64,000 nt of DNA, taken from the NCBI GenBank assembly GCA_003667245.1, contig RCNN01000059.1:39429-103428 (forward strand). The letters are read 5' to 3'. Below, piece by piece: positions 49,027-60,698 of the stretch. A program made the position numbers and the translations under genes. Each line of letters begins with the position of its first letter. The stretch's first letter is position 1. The DNA is from Heterostelium multicystogenum (Eukaryota; Evosea; Eumycetozoa; Acytosteliales; Acytosteliaceae). Below the pieces are notes generated by a model that saw nothing but the letters and a program-made list of their open reading frames with translations, ran no database searches and had not been told where the DNA came from.

Positions 49027-49800
49027 ATGATATCATTAGAAAACAATACTACTTCGATCCACTCTCAACATAACCAAGGAGTCCATGCCACTGTCTCCAA
49101 GTTGGCTCAGCACCAACAACCAGAAAAACCATTCGAGGCTTTGGTCTCCAGGATCAGACACGAATTCACAATTGCTCAGCCAGATGGAACTTTTGGAAAT
49201 AGCCAGGCCATCGAGGGTCTACTCAAACAATATATTGTTGATGGACACAAGGACTGGAATGAGTATGCCTTCTTCTGTCCCTATGGTTATTCAAGAAATC
49301 TTGTTGCCTGTGGTGAACAGTTCGAGTTAATGGTCATTTGCTGGGCTAAAGGTCAAGTCAGTCCAATCCACAATCACGAAGTAAGTTGCCAATAATAATA
49401 ATAATAATGGCTTTAACTCAAATATTAATATTGTAATTAATTTTGTTAACTTCAGGGCCAAAGATGCTGGATGGCTTGTGCTAAAGGACAATTGCAAGAA
49501 ACTCAATTTTTGTTTGAAAACACTAAATCTACTCATGGAGAGGGCAAGGTATTTGAAAGCCAAGTTACTACCATCGATGAGGGATCTGTCGGCTTTATCA
49601 CTGACGAGATAGCACTACATGTCATTCAATCACTAGAACCAGTATCAGTTTCAATCCATCTCTACTCAAAACCAATCTACGAATGTAATATCTATTGCCC
49701 AACAACAGGTAAAATCACCCGTAAAAAGCTCGGATATTACACAAAGTATAAGGAACACTGTCCAAACCACTGTAAGACTTTGCAATGCCAACAAGAATAG
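49027..49800 (+). CDS. cdo: Cysteine dioxygenase
   Basis: Cupin non-haem iron enzyme that oxidises cysteine to cysteine sulfinate, first step of cysteine catabolism. The iron ligands are visible: HNHE (about 49369-49380, H-x-H) and the later His in DEIALHVIQSL. CWMACAKGQLQETQF supplies the Cys of the Cys-Tyr crosslink, with Tyr in IYECNIY near the C-terminus. SVSIHLYSKPIYECN matches the family SLHLYSPP block. One intron, 49381-49455, splits the frame exactly after HNHE, with canonical GTAAGT and TTCAG. About 232 residues, slightly longer than the usual 200 because of a Gln/His-rich N-terminus. No frame break. Confidence 0.93.
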
Positions 49801-50149
49801 AATAGTTTAGCCAATCAACACCAATCAATCAATCTTCACTTTACACAAATGATCAATATCATTTTAACACCAATCCACACAACAATCTCCGAACCTTTCA
49901 AAACCAATCCTCTTTTTCATATATTTATTCATCAGATTTTAGCGTTAAAATCTATTGGTCATAGTAAAACCTAAAACAAAACAAACATTATATAATCATC
50001 CATCAGCAAGAATTGATGTTGCAAAACTGAATAAGTTTATGTAATTCCTTTTCATAATCCAGAACATTTACTTTCCAAAATAAGGGTAAACGACTTGCAC
50101 TATAAATAAAGAAAAATCGATCAAGTTTTCTAAATACAAGTGATAGCTG
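49801..50149. other. Convergent spacer, no gene seen
   Basis: AT-rich 3' UTR-type sequence between the cysteine dioxygenase and trimethylguanosine synthase stops. Confidence 0.5.
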
Positions 50150-51321
50150 CTATTTTTTAATTAATGAACCAAAATAAACAGTGATTGTTTTCAGAACATT
50201 GTTCAAATAGTTCTCTTCAACCTCACATTCCTCGGATCCTCCCATTTCTTTTGATATTCTTGTTAGTTTCGCCAGGTCTAGGTGGTCTATGTTTCTGGGG
50301 AGAAAAATATGCGATGTTTGGAGAGATCCTCATTGCCATCTTGAATATTTCGAACCCGTTTGGCGTCATATCGTTCAAACTTACCGTAGGTTTGGTCAGA
50401 TATGAAGGTCCACCCCACGGCGGACTCAAAAATACTGCATCGACATGTTGAATTCCCTGAATTGCATCTGCAAAATGCATAAAGTCCGAGTGCACTAGAT
50501 CAATGCGGTCCAGGCAATTATAAATCTTTGCATTATTTGTCGCCATCATCAATTTCTTTCGATCGATGTCCACAGATAGGACGTGTCCACATTTCTTTGC
50601 AAACTGAATAGTATTTCCACCAGCACCACAGAAAGCATCCAAAATAAATGAACACTGGCATCTCTTGGCGATGTGTTCAGCAATCTTTTCAGGTGTGACA
50701 GAAAACCATGACTCTAAATTATCAATCGAATGAAGATATTATTAATACATATCTCCGAACCATATATAATCGTTACAACTAGTACCTTTATCTAAAAGTA
50801 TACCATCGTCAAACTTTGAAAACAGCCTAAATCTCTGACCATAGTATTTCCCAATTTCCTGTTCCAAATCTTTCATGCTCTCAATCAAATGCCTCTCTTC
50901 ATTTTTGTAATCCGATTGGATGCTGTCATCATTGTTATTTGTTGTTTTTGTTACGGCCATTTCCAGTGTCTTGACAAGCATTAAGTGATAGATTTAAATT
51001 GACTCCATTATTTGTATTTAAGGATGACAATGTTTTGTGTGTATTTATAATATGCTTTACAACAGGAGATGTCAATGCATTATCATGCTTGTTTTTGAGA
51101 TGACCATCATTTGTATTTTCAGTATCACTGCTTGTTTCTTTCTCTATGCTTTTGGTGGCACTCTCATTTGCAATGCTACTGTCAGTATTATTAAATGTAA
51201 AATGTTTCTTTTGAAGATAGAGTAACTTCTTTCGTAGTCTCTTTCTCTTTGTAGCAGAGATCTGTTTTGATTCTATGTTATTTCTAATTTGTTGAAGTCT
51301 ATCTGATATTGAAGAATTCAT
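50150..51321 (-). CDS. tgs1: Trimethylguanosine synthase (TGS1)
   Basis: AdoMet methyltransferase that hypermethylates m7G caps of snRNAs and snoRNAs. ATG 51321 (MNSSISDRLQQIRNN), Lys-rich N-terminus (SATKRKRLRKKLLYLQKK), Ser/Thr/Asn linker, then the catalytic block: KYYGQRFRLFSKFDDGILLD, intron 50714-50785, ESWFSVTPEKIAEHIAKR, FILDAFCGAGGNTIQFA (AdoMet loop), VLSVDIDRKKLMMATNNAKI and DAVFLSPPWGGPSYL (catalytic SPPWGGP). After a break near 50300 it continues AYFLPRNIDHLDLAKL and CEVEENYLNNVLKTITVYFG, typical TGS1 C-terminus. The true stop is therefore 50150, past the apparent stop at 50223. A second break lies near 50985 in an Asn/Lys tract. Upstream in-frame codons to 51384 lack ATG. Divergent from pop4 with about 220 bp between starts. 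Confidence 0.92.
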
Positions 51322-51539
51322 TTTTCTACATGTATCATAAATGTATTTATATCTATGTATTTCAAGATTTGAAAGTGACCGCACTTCTGTGCAGAAGTCA
51401 TCTGCGAATGACCTAAAATGTTGTCAACCAGTTTTCAAAAAATTCGTCAAATCAAGACCACATATCTTTTTTTCGACATTTGTAAATATAACTTATCTTA
51501 TTTATTTATATATCTAACTATATATCTATATACATTGAA

Positions 51540-52482
51540 ATGGCATCATTTAAAAGACCATTCAATGTTGTTTCTGTATGTATCATCTTCAAGCCATTAG
51601 GAAACAGCTTACTTTGCTAACGCTAAAGACAATCTAGAATGATGAAGCAAATGAAGCATTGGACTTGTTTGGATTCATTGAACCAGTTTGCAAGAATGAT
51701 ATACTACAGAAAAACTATATGAAACACTATCTCAAACTAGATGATAATAAGCAATCATTAGATAATCAAAAGAATTATAATGAAGAAAAGAAAGCTAGAA
51801 AATCGAAACAACTCAATGCAAGAAAGAAGAGGGATGCTAAGTTTTTTGACATTGCACCTGAACACTGTATATATGATCTCTATTTACCACTGAATGAACT
51901 GTGGCGACAATATATAAGCGATGTACTCGGCACTCTGCAGGGACCTATGATCCTCCCAAAACTGATCAAAGCAGACTTGCACGGTGCCATCATTCAAGTA
52001 TCAAAATCAGTGTGTCCATCACTTATTGGTCAAATTGGAATAGTTATACAAGAAACTCAAAACATATTTAAAATAATCACAAAGGAAAACAAAGTTAACA
52101 GTATGTATAACAAATCTTAAGCAACATCTCCACTATTATTCATCATTGTCATGTATGCAAACTTTGGAGTTGTACAAATTGAACCACTTAGTATATTTCA
52201 TTCTCAATATTCATCGAATACCACTTATTCACGATTTACTACAATCAACAGTTTCAGCCCAATCACATCTCTATTATCTGACATTGTTCAATCGTAATGG
52301 TGTTTACATAACTAATATCCTATAATCAACCCATGTCTATAGTGTTGCCAAAAGCCAACAGTGTATTTAATCTTTTCTGTTACAACCAAGTGATTGAGAT
52401 TTATGGTGATCACTTTTGTTACAAGAGCAGCGAAAGAGCAATTAGAAAATTCAAAGCAAAGTCAACTGTTGAACTAAAATAA
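51540..52482 (+). CDS. pop4: RNase P/MRP subunit Pop4 (Rpp29)
   Basis: Protein subunit of RNase P and RNase MRP that binds the RNA through an Sm-like barrel. Exon 1 MASFKRPFNVVS, intron 51576-51637, then NDEANEALDLFGFIEP, a basic helix (EEKKARKSKQLNARKKRD), and the family core: LNELWRQYISDVLGT, LIKADLHGAIIQVSKS, VCPSLIGQIGIVIQET, QNIFKIITKENKV. A 242-nt intron (52101-52342) separates LPKANSVFNLFCYN and VIEIYGDHFCYKSSERA. The final Lys-rich helix ends at 52482. All three exons join in phase without correction. About 210 residues, normal for the family. Confidence 0.9.
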
Positions 52483-53011
52483 ATAACTTTAGATCGATCC
52501 CAGATCCAAAAAATTTGTAAATTGGATAGATGAGAAAAAAAAATACAAAAAAAACACAAAACCATGGGCAGTGGTTTGCAGATGAGATCATTGATTTACC
52601 ACCAAGGATATTTTAAATTATCCATGATTAAAAATATATTTCATCCATAAAAGTATTCGTAGAATAAATATCAATATATATATATTGATATTTGATATTG
52701 CAGAAAATAAAATGATAAAATACAGAATTATATTCTATAAGGTCACATAAAGATCAGATTTATATGCGCATTTCCAACAATTGACATCATGAGGACTAAA
52801 ACTATTGGAGATTGATCTTGTTCCAATTAAATGTGTTAACCTTTAAAACACATTGTCTCCCTTGTTGTAACCCATGTCGATTGTTCTTTTGTTTAATGAT
52901 TTACACATTGATATAATCCACCATCAATTCAAAATTAATCTCTTGATGATGACATTTGTGCATCCTATAGTCAAAAAAAAAACAAAAAAATAACCAAACA
53001 ACAACATTTAG
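52483..53011. other. Spacer, no gene seen
   Basis: AT-rich; an inverted ATATATAT/TTGATATTTGATATTG patch near 52670-52700 and poly-A near 52535-52555 and 52973-52992. Probably the 3' UTR of pop4. Confidence 0.5.
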
Positions 53012-53218
53012 TCAATCTGGCTTGGATAGGATTACACAAATCACAGGCGGATGAACGATGTAAGTCACTTGAAGAACCATGTAATGAGGTGTAAATTGTG
53101 AAAAGATTGACATTTCAAAAACAAAAATAGAATGGTCCTCTGCCTGTATTGCAAAAGTAATCACACCATCATCAAACACTTTTTTCTTTTTTGATGATTT
53201 TGTATTAATATGGTTCAT
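53012..53218 (-). CDS. Possible small protein, 68 aa, unknown
   Basis: ATG 53218 to stop 53012, one continuous frame: MNHINTKSSKKKKVFDDG, then VITFAIQAEDHSIFVFEM and QVTYIVHPPVICVILSKPD. Composition is less A/T than the flanks, and a TTTATATAT box lies 10-20 bp before the ATG. A further minus-strand coding-like patch lies just upstream (about 53400-53660), so these could be parts of one small spliced gene. No family recognised; chance remains possible. Confidence 0.35.
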   Translation of the reverse strand: MNHINTKSSKKKKVFDDGVITFAIQAEDHSIFVFEMSIFSQFTPHYMVLQVTYIVHPPVICVILSKPD

Positions 53219-55192
53219 TACTAAGATATATAAAGCAGACGAAACTAATCCACAATTTAAACAAAATATTCAGTGGTGATTAAAGTAAGTCAATTTAGAT
53301 TTATATAATGTGTTGTTGTTTGGTGATTGTTTTATTGATTGAATGCTGGTTAATGATGACCTCTGGTGATATGATAGATATTCAAAAATTAATAAACGTG
53401 CTCTTCCATAGCTACGAGTTTCATTTTAACAGGAGTATTGTCATCAAGAGATGGTCCCCTTGTCATGCCAAGCTGAATGTGTTGAAAATGAAAATATCCT
53501 ATCAATAAAAAAATATGAGAGATTCAGCCCACGGCCCATATTAAAAACTTCACTCACTTTTAGTAAATTTGTTTGGAAGGTCTTACGGGCATTTCTGTTA
53601 CTATTTTTGGGTCAGATCTCAGTCTTTTTGCAACACTCTAAGATCTCATTGTTTATTGATTGAGCGAAACAAAAAAAAGAAAAGAAACTAGTCTTTTGGT
53701 GTTTTTTTGTTTGGTTTATTTTTAAAAACTTTATAAAAGGGATCAATAAAAAACAATCCAAATCAATTTTTTACAAAATAGAAAATTTGCAAAAAACAAA
53801 TTAATGAGTTTTTTTCTCATTTTTTTTTATTAATTTGAATTATTTTTTTTGTGTTGGCAATATCACAAACCCAAAAGATCTTTTTTATTAAAATTGTACT
53901 ATCCAAAACACACCACACACTACTCACTTTCCTCATCCTTCTGCTTTTGAAATATACTCCATCAAAGGACTTCCTTTTGATTTCTCCAACCAATCATCCA
54001 ACATCACTCTCATTCACAAATCATATTCAGGTTTTAGTACAAAACCATCACCACTACCTAAATATATATAATTATATAGATATATAATCATAGTATATTA
54101 GAACAACACCTAGGAGATTTAGTAAACCAATCAACATCAAGAATAACAATAACAACAACAATAATAATAACAAATCATAACTTAATCACTTCTGTTATCA
54201 CTCTTAATAAAATCAATTGAGGTTTATTATTTATTAGTCCATCCGTTTCTTTTTTTTTTTTTTTGACCATCAGCCTACTACTCCATCACCAACCAAACAA
54301 GAAATTAAAATCATTGATTACTATCACCCAGAGATATAGGTTATCACAAATTTATATTTAGATATATTTTTAATAAGTTCAGCCTTAGAGTCTTGTTTAG
54401 TTATTATTAGTATTTAATAATATTATTAGGATTTTGAAATATTGTATCAAAGGATTAATAGTAATCCTTTATACACTGCTTCAATATTGATTGTAGTTGT
54501 TTCGACAACTACAATGTATAGATCAAGCAACAGGCCATATTTTAAATATTAATCCAATATATAATATTTATATATAAATAGTCCATCTCATCTTTTTATT
54601 ATTTTATTTTCTTTTTATTCTAAATTCATAATGATTGTATATTATTTAATAAACTAGACCAGTAAGAAAAATTCGAATCCATTCAAGCTAGTTAAACAAC
54701 TACGTTATTTAGTAACATCCTTAAAATACCGGTATCATCTTTACAATTTCAAAATTTATTGTATCAATATTAAAAACACTATTTATATATATATCTTTAT
54801 ATATTCTTCTATTCTTAGTAAAGAAATAGTTTTTCCAATTTTTCAATCTCAATTTTTTGTATTTATATTCATCAGATCTATTTAAATTTAAGATCTTTAT
54901 TTATTTCCTTGCAACTACTCCTCCTCCTATCTATATATTTTTATAATAATAAAATAATTTTATCTTGTCCTATCATATATTTATTTTTAAATTTTAAATA
55001 ATTTAAATTTTTCCCATACCAACATAAACAAACATCGAATCATTCCTTATAATAGTATCAAAATAATATCCAATCATCAAAAGCTTAAAATAACAATAGC
55101 CATAGCAAAATAATAATAATTCAAATTGTTTTTCCAATAGTAAAATAAATCAATAAAGTATTAATAGTAGCAGTAACAGTATTCAATTAATC
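53219..55192. other. Long spacer with a coding-like patch at its left end
   Basis: At about 53400-53660 the minus strand reads VAKRLRSDPKIVTEMPVRPS, and, after a GTGAGT..GATAG intron-like gap, FQHIQLGMTRGPSLDDN and TPVKMKLVAMEEHVY. The plus strand also has two overlapping open frames (53308-53508, 53451-53663). From 53700 to 55192 the DNA is nearly all A/T with poly-T tracts and no gene. Its end is the leader of the NYN-like gene. Confidence 0.4.
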
Positions 55193-57292
55193 ATGATGAA
55201 ACTTTCACAAGTTCAAAATTATCCCAAAGTTGGAATATTTTGGAATCTGTGGGAAGCAGCTATTCCTCCATTGGTTCCAGTATGCAACTTATTCTATCAA
55301 TTACGATTGTTTGCTTCATCTATTGGCATCTTGAAACAATTCATTGTTGTTTCTGATATTGCCAATGCAGTACATTCTAGATATTATACAACTAAAATGG
55401 AATTTAAACAACTGGGAATTCCATTATATGAAGGTAATTTAATTACTATTTCTTTTACCATTGGAATTAAATTAACTGATATGATTAAACTATTTTATTT
55501 AGTTGCATCAAATAATCAAAAACCAATTTCAGATAGATCAGAGATTGTTTCAAAAATATGGGAGTTTGTTTACGATAACTATGAACTTTCTGTAAACAAT
55601 GGAATCCATATTATTTTAATCGATAGAAAGGGACATGAGTATTCTCTTATTAAATCATTGAAAGCCCGTGGAATCCAAATTACAACACTACCTTCTCCCT
55701 ATCCCCCACAGAAATATAAGAGTGTTTCACCAGACTCACACAGTTATTTTTCCGAAGACTTTGATCTCACTTACTCCAACTATAGGTATGTTTCTCACTA
55801 TTTAAGATTTTACTTATCAACTATTAAGTAGCTGACCATTTTATTATTTTAAAGTGAATTATATTCCAATAATTTAATTCAAACCAACATTCATTATCAA
55901 GAAGAAGCTATATCAAATTATAATATAAATTCAATTGATAACGATAATAATAACAATAACAACAACAACAATAATAACAATAGTAATATAGATAATCTAT
56001 TAATTGAAAATAATTTTGAAGAAAATAATATAGAAGATGTAAATAGTCAACAACAAAATCCAAATCAAATTTCGTCGATGATTAATCACCATCATCAACA
56101 TCCACAACTCCCGCTTCAACTTCAACATCAACTCCAAAATCAGTCACTTCAACATCAACACTCAATTCAATTTCAAAATCAACCATCTCCCGTGCCATCA
56201 TCACATACACCACCATTACCACAAACCACATCGGTTTCACAAGCTCATCAACATCAATCCAGTAACTTCATTAAAACTACACCGACCTCACTGAATCTAT
56301 CACAAATTCATATGTTGAATTCCTCTGCACCCAACACACCCACACTTTCTTCACCATCATTCACAAGTCTGAGTCTAAACAGCAGTTTGAACTCACCTAC
56401 ACTCTCTAGCTCATCGTCGTCGTCCTTGCCAACATCGCCACTCTCCAATAACTCATCGGCAATGTCGTCTCCTATTGGGCAACCACCTCCTCCAACCAAC
56501 CCGCTCTCTCTTGCCAGTGCATTCCACAAACTGGGATCGTCATCCTCAGCAAGCAAGCAGAACCTGCTCTCCTCAACATCACCCCTTCCATCGCCATCTT
56601 CATCGTCCTACTCATCTCCTTCCACACCAACATCACTCAACTCACCCAAAACACCTACATCGGCTTCAAGTCTTGGCCAAAGTATGATCAGCGGAAACTC
56701 CAATTCCAACAATAGCAACAACAGTGGTAGCAATTCACCTCAGTTTGATAACACCATTCTCAAACACCTATACACTGTGATTCAGGGATTGAAGGAAGAT
56801 GGATTCCGTCCAACTTTCAAAGTAATTCTCCCACGTCTTGGAAATCTCATGGGACTTCGCATTCATAGATCCCACTTTGAAAAGATTCTCGAGAAGGCAA
56901 AGAACAACAACTTCCATGTTGACTTTACCACCAAAACCATCTACTACAAAGATGATATCTACGGAGGAGCTGATCCACACCGCGCCGAGAAAGACCACTT
57001 CTCACCAGAGGAGCTCTCTGAGTTCTTACAGCTTCTCGAGTTGGCACCCACCAAAGTATTTCCAAGTAGATTCTCAATGGTGCTCTGGGTTACCTCTCAG
57101 AACTTGCCTTTGATTAGCCAGCTCAAGCAAGGTCAGATTGTCGAGCTTTGCCAAGTTGCAATCAACGAAAACTATGTTTCACTTGATGAAAATATCAAGA
57201 AGAACACTCCTAAGCACAACAACAGTTCAAGTTCATCTAATTCGTCCAACAACAACAACATTAACAACAACGTTGCCAACAGCAAAGAGTGA
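55193..57292 (+). CDS. NYN (PIN-like)/LOTUS-like RNA-associated protein with long low-complexity middle
   Basis: No frame break. The N-terminal 190 residues look like a NYN nuclease fold of the MARF1 type: KVGIFWNLWEAAIPPLVP, LKQFIVVSDIANAVHSR, GIHIILIDRKGHEYSLIKSL, KARGIQITTLPSPYPP. The metal-binding Asp of the usual FWDxEN motif is Asn here (FWNLWEA), and the TxDxxF element reads IDRKGHEY, so catalysis is doubtful. Intron 55786-55854. Then Asn-, His/Gln- and Ser/Thr/Pro-rich sequence (about 55940-56740). The C-terminal domain (56757-57190) starts LKHLYTVIQGLKEDGFRPTF, then LGNLMGLRIHRSHFEKILEK and FHVDFTTKTIYYKDD, and has the winged-helix spacing of LOTUS/OST-HTH domains, which bind RNA. 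Domain names are by eye. Confidence 0.65.
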
Positions 57293-58015
57293 TCAGGCCT
57301 TCAACGGATAAGTTTCCTAATTTATCAAACAATCAATTCTAATAGTTAATAATTATTGGAATCATATATACAACAACAACCTTTATATAACAAATAATAA
57401 TATAAATTATATATACCATATACCAATTAAATATAAAACAACATTGATATCACCAATTGATACGAAATGCGAATTTGATGATATCTTGATATAGGTGGAG
57501 TATCAGATAAGAGAGAGAAATGAGAAGTTCAATATATATTTCAACAAACTTAATATCAATACAGTATAAGCAATAACAACAATAATAATAATAATAGTAA
57601 TAGTAATAATAATAACAACAATTATAGCAATAATAGTCATAATATTAAAAATCTAATAGCACATATATAACTCAACATATATTACAACTTGCTGGAACAA
57701 ACATGTTCATCTATGACATGCATCATCGGTGGGCACCCAACCACTGATCACATTCCTTAATTATTTAAATTTTATGATGTACTATATACCAATTTTTCAA
57801 ACAATGGAGTGTGACACTGTCAGTCATGCATGACTAGTTCAATAAATATTAGATCCAAAGTATATTCTTCTATTCTATTCATCTTTACCATTTGTTTGTT
57901 TTTTTTAAAAGTTAGATTGCTACCCTTAATATTGTATTTTGGGAGTTTTGGGAGTGTTTTTATTTTTACACTGCGGAGGGATATCAGTTTAATTTTACAT
58001 GTTGGTTGATTGTCA
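57293..58015. other. Spacer, no gene seen
   Basis: AT-rich with an AATAAT/AGTAAT run near 57575-57625. The minus-strand open frame at 57820-58212 overlaps the start of the next gene and is judged a shadow. Confidence 0.5.
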
Positions 58016-59531
58016 ATGATGATGATAGTATCAACAGTATTACAGAGACACATCATAGATGCATTGTGGCATTTGCTTTCAAGGCCTGGAGAGAACACTC
58101 TTGTGTGCAATAGGAACAAGGTTAGTCTGTCTTTGGTCAATAAGCAATGGTTTGAATATGTGAAGCATTTGTTTAATGCTAACAGCAGTGTAGTTGTATC
58201 AAGCAAAATCACATCGCTATCGCAAATTAAACCTCATATCGAAAACCAATACTGTTTGTTGAAGAGTGTTGCTACCCTCTATTGCTATAAGGTCAGTGGC
58301 AACATCATAACTGGTAAGAACACAGCTGCCAGTGAAATAGATAGCTTCTATCGCTACATTTTGAAACGTATCAAGTCATTAAAAATAGATATAAAGAATG
58401 ATGTCGAGCTGGAAACAATTAAACAATCAATATTATACTTTAATGATTTGATTGTAGGCAATGGCGATCATGATTTTAAGCTCAAAACATCTTAGCTTTG
58501 GTTCAATGGAGTTTAGCTGGGGAAACATAACAAGATAAACCAATCTTGGACTGTTCTGCTTTCAAATATGAATTGTGTGTTGAATCATATCAGTCCTGTT
58601 ATCTCAGCACATTTGAAGTCACTGGAGGTAAAATACTCAAACCGAGTCACAATTGACACTGATTGCTTGCTACACTTCATTCAGAATCATCCAAAGCTGA
58701 CAACCATTGATGTACAATTCTCAATGTCTTTTAGCTATCGAAATCAACTGATACTCTCAATGCCAACTACACTTCGATCCCTTACTCTTAAATCTACTTC
58801 GGTCAACACCTCCAACCAGAAGACTCTGCTTGAAACAATGAGGCGATTGATTCATCTTGAGTATATCGATATCAGTGGATTCACAGACTATCCATCGGTG
58901 ATTGATTACCTAAGAGACATGCCAAATATCAAAAAATGGAAACAAATTATTCATGCACATCAATATGTATTCGATCAACTTGAGTTAATGTCATCCAGTT
59001 CAAATTTCAACCTTTTCCAATTTCAAAATCATGATTGACTATCCCAAAGATGTATTAGACATCAAGATACCAAAGCAGTGGCAACATCTTACGATGGTAT
59101 TGAATTTCTTTTCGGATATGCCTCTTTTAAAGACAAACAGTGGTCAATTTGATAACTTGGTGTCTCTCTCTGTATATGGAAATTTTGAATCGATTTGGCA
59201 ATTGATACTCAATGGTTTGCGTATTTCATCTAGTTTGCGACTTCTAGACCTGAAAACTGCAGACGATAGCATGTTGTATGATCCACCAGAATTTACAAAA
59301 TCCAAATTCATTGCCGAACAGATCTTTCAAGCCTTAGAATCTAATGATAGAAACCAAATGCAGATCATCATTGTCGATATCGATCTTCTGGATAATGATA
59401 TTCCAAGATTTAAACAATTCATCATGCACCCCAACATTAAATATCTAAATACTTTTAAGTGTAATCTTAATCTTTTAAACAACCAAAATAGATACTCCGA
59501 TATTGCAACCGATAAACCCAATATGAAATAA
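58016..59531 (+). CDS. F-box-like leucine-rich protein, dictyostelid type
   Basis: ATG 58016. Residues 10-60 (RHIIDALWHLLSRPG, KVSLSLVNKQWFEYVKHLFN) follow the F-box pattern: hydrophobic helix, long insert, LVNKxW. The rest is Leu/Ile-rich irregular repeat sequence: LKSLEVKYSNRVTIDTDCLL, LTTIDVQFSMSF, TTLRSLTLKSTS, LIHLEYIDISGF, NLVSLSVYGNFE and SSLRLLDLKTAD. Such proteins usually present substrates to an SCF ubiquitin ligase, or are lineage-specific repeat proteins. Breaks near 58492-58560 (two switches; KHLSFGSMEFSWGN read in the middle frame) and 59033. About 500 residues. No intron seen. Confidence 0.6.
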
Positions 59532-59661
59532 ATCCCGAGGATCCTCGGGCATATTATTTTTAATCACTGAAAATTAAAAAAAAACACACCATCAGATGAC
59601 CTCTCAATCACAACTTTTTATTAATTATTATATCATATGATTAATTTAAAAGTCTAGAAAA

Positions 59662-60698
59662 ATGGGTTTACTATTATTTGGTGCACTTGTCTTTGTATAT
59701 CGAGTCATCTATAAATGGCTATTTGCAAAGCCATTGGATAGCTATAAGCAGAAGCGCGTTATTGTTACTGGTGCAAGTAGTGGTATAGGTGTGGAAATTG
59801 CCAAGCAATATGCCAAGATGAATTGCAAGTATGTCTTTTGGAGAATGAAAATATGGTGATCGTAGTTTATGATTAACTGATCGATTGAACTTCGCCAGGG
59901 TTGCAATTGTAGCCAGAAGAAGAGAGCAACTTGAACAAGCTAGATCTGAAATACTTGAGGAATGCAAATCTTATGGTGTGCCCGATGTGATTGTGGTCGT
60001 TGCCGATTTGACCAAGGAGGATGACTGTCGCGCAATGGTAGAGAATGTTGTTGAAAAATGGGGTGGACTCGATATCTGTGTTTGGAATGCTGGTGCTGGT
60101 TCTCTCATTGAGTTTTCCAAGTTGAAAGACTTCAGAGTCTTCCATGACAACATGAATATTAACTTCTTCTCCAACGTATACTGCACCTCGTTTGCATTGC
60201 CATATCTTAAGACATCGAAAGGTTCCATTGTTGTAGTGAGCTCACTCGCCGGCAAATTCGGAACAGCCCTGCGTACTTCTTACTCTGCATCGAAGCATGC
60301 ACTTCATGGTTCTTCAACTCACTACGTAATGAGGCACCAGAGATTCAAGTCACTTTGGTTTGTCCAGGTTTCGTCCAAACTGAATTCCACGCCAAAGCAA
60401 CCACTACCTCTGGTAAGCCATTGGAACGTGAGTCCAAACACTTCATGACTCCAAACAATGTGCTGAGCATATCGTAGAGTAAGTCAGACAGACAGCCATA
60501 CAATCTTCATTAAAATGAAAAACTAACACCATACTATTGCTGCTACTCACGAATAACAGGAGTGAGAGACTTGGCGAAAGAGAAGTGCTATTAGGATTGA
60601 AAGCAAAAGTTGGTAATTATCTAATGCCATTCATTCCAAGATTCATCGATTATATGTCCAACAGAACTGCTGTTGCATCTGTAAAGAAAGATCAATAA
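59662..60698 (+). CDS. Short-chain dehydrogenase/reductase, membrane-anchored (DHRS7-like)
   Basis: NAD(P)-dependent oxidoreductase. N-terminal membrane anchor (LLLFGALVFVYRVIYKWLF), cofactor loop VIVTGASSGIGVEIAKQY, intron 59829-59898, VAIVARRREQLEQARSE, VVADLTKEDD, ICVWNAGAGSL, GSIVVVSSLAGKFGT and the catalytic YSASKHALHG (Y-x3-K; Ser in VVSSLAG). After a GG run at 60308-60309 that should be GGG it continues FFNSLRNEAPEIQVTLVCPG and FVQTEFHAKATTTSGKPLE. Intron 60479-60559, then LGEREVLLGLKAKVGNYLMP, a hydrophobic end and KKDQ. The resemblance to DHRS7/7B-type ER reductases rests on the anchor plus the C-terminal LMPFIPRFIDY segment. Substrate unknown. Confidence 0.88.

Noticed and set aside
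57820..58212. 130-codon minus-strand ORF
   Set aside because: Overlaps the F-box-like start on the opposite strand, and the + strand frame continues for 500 residues of LRR-like sequence.
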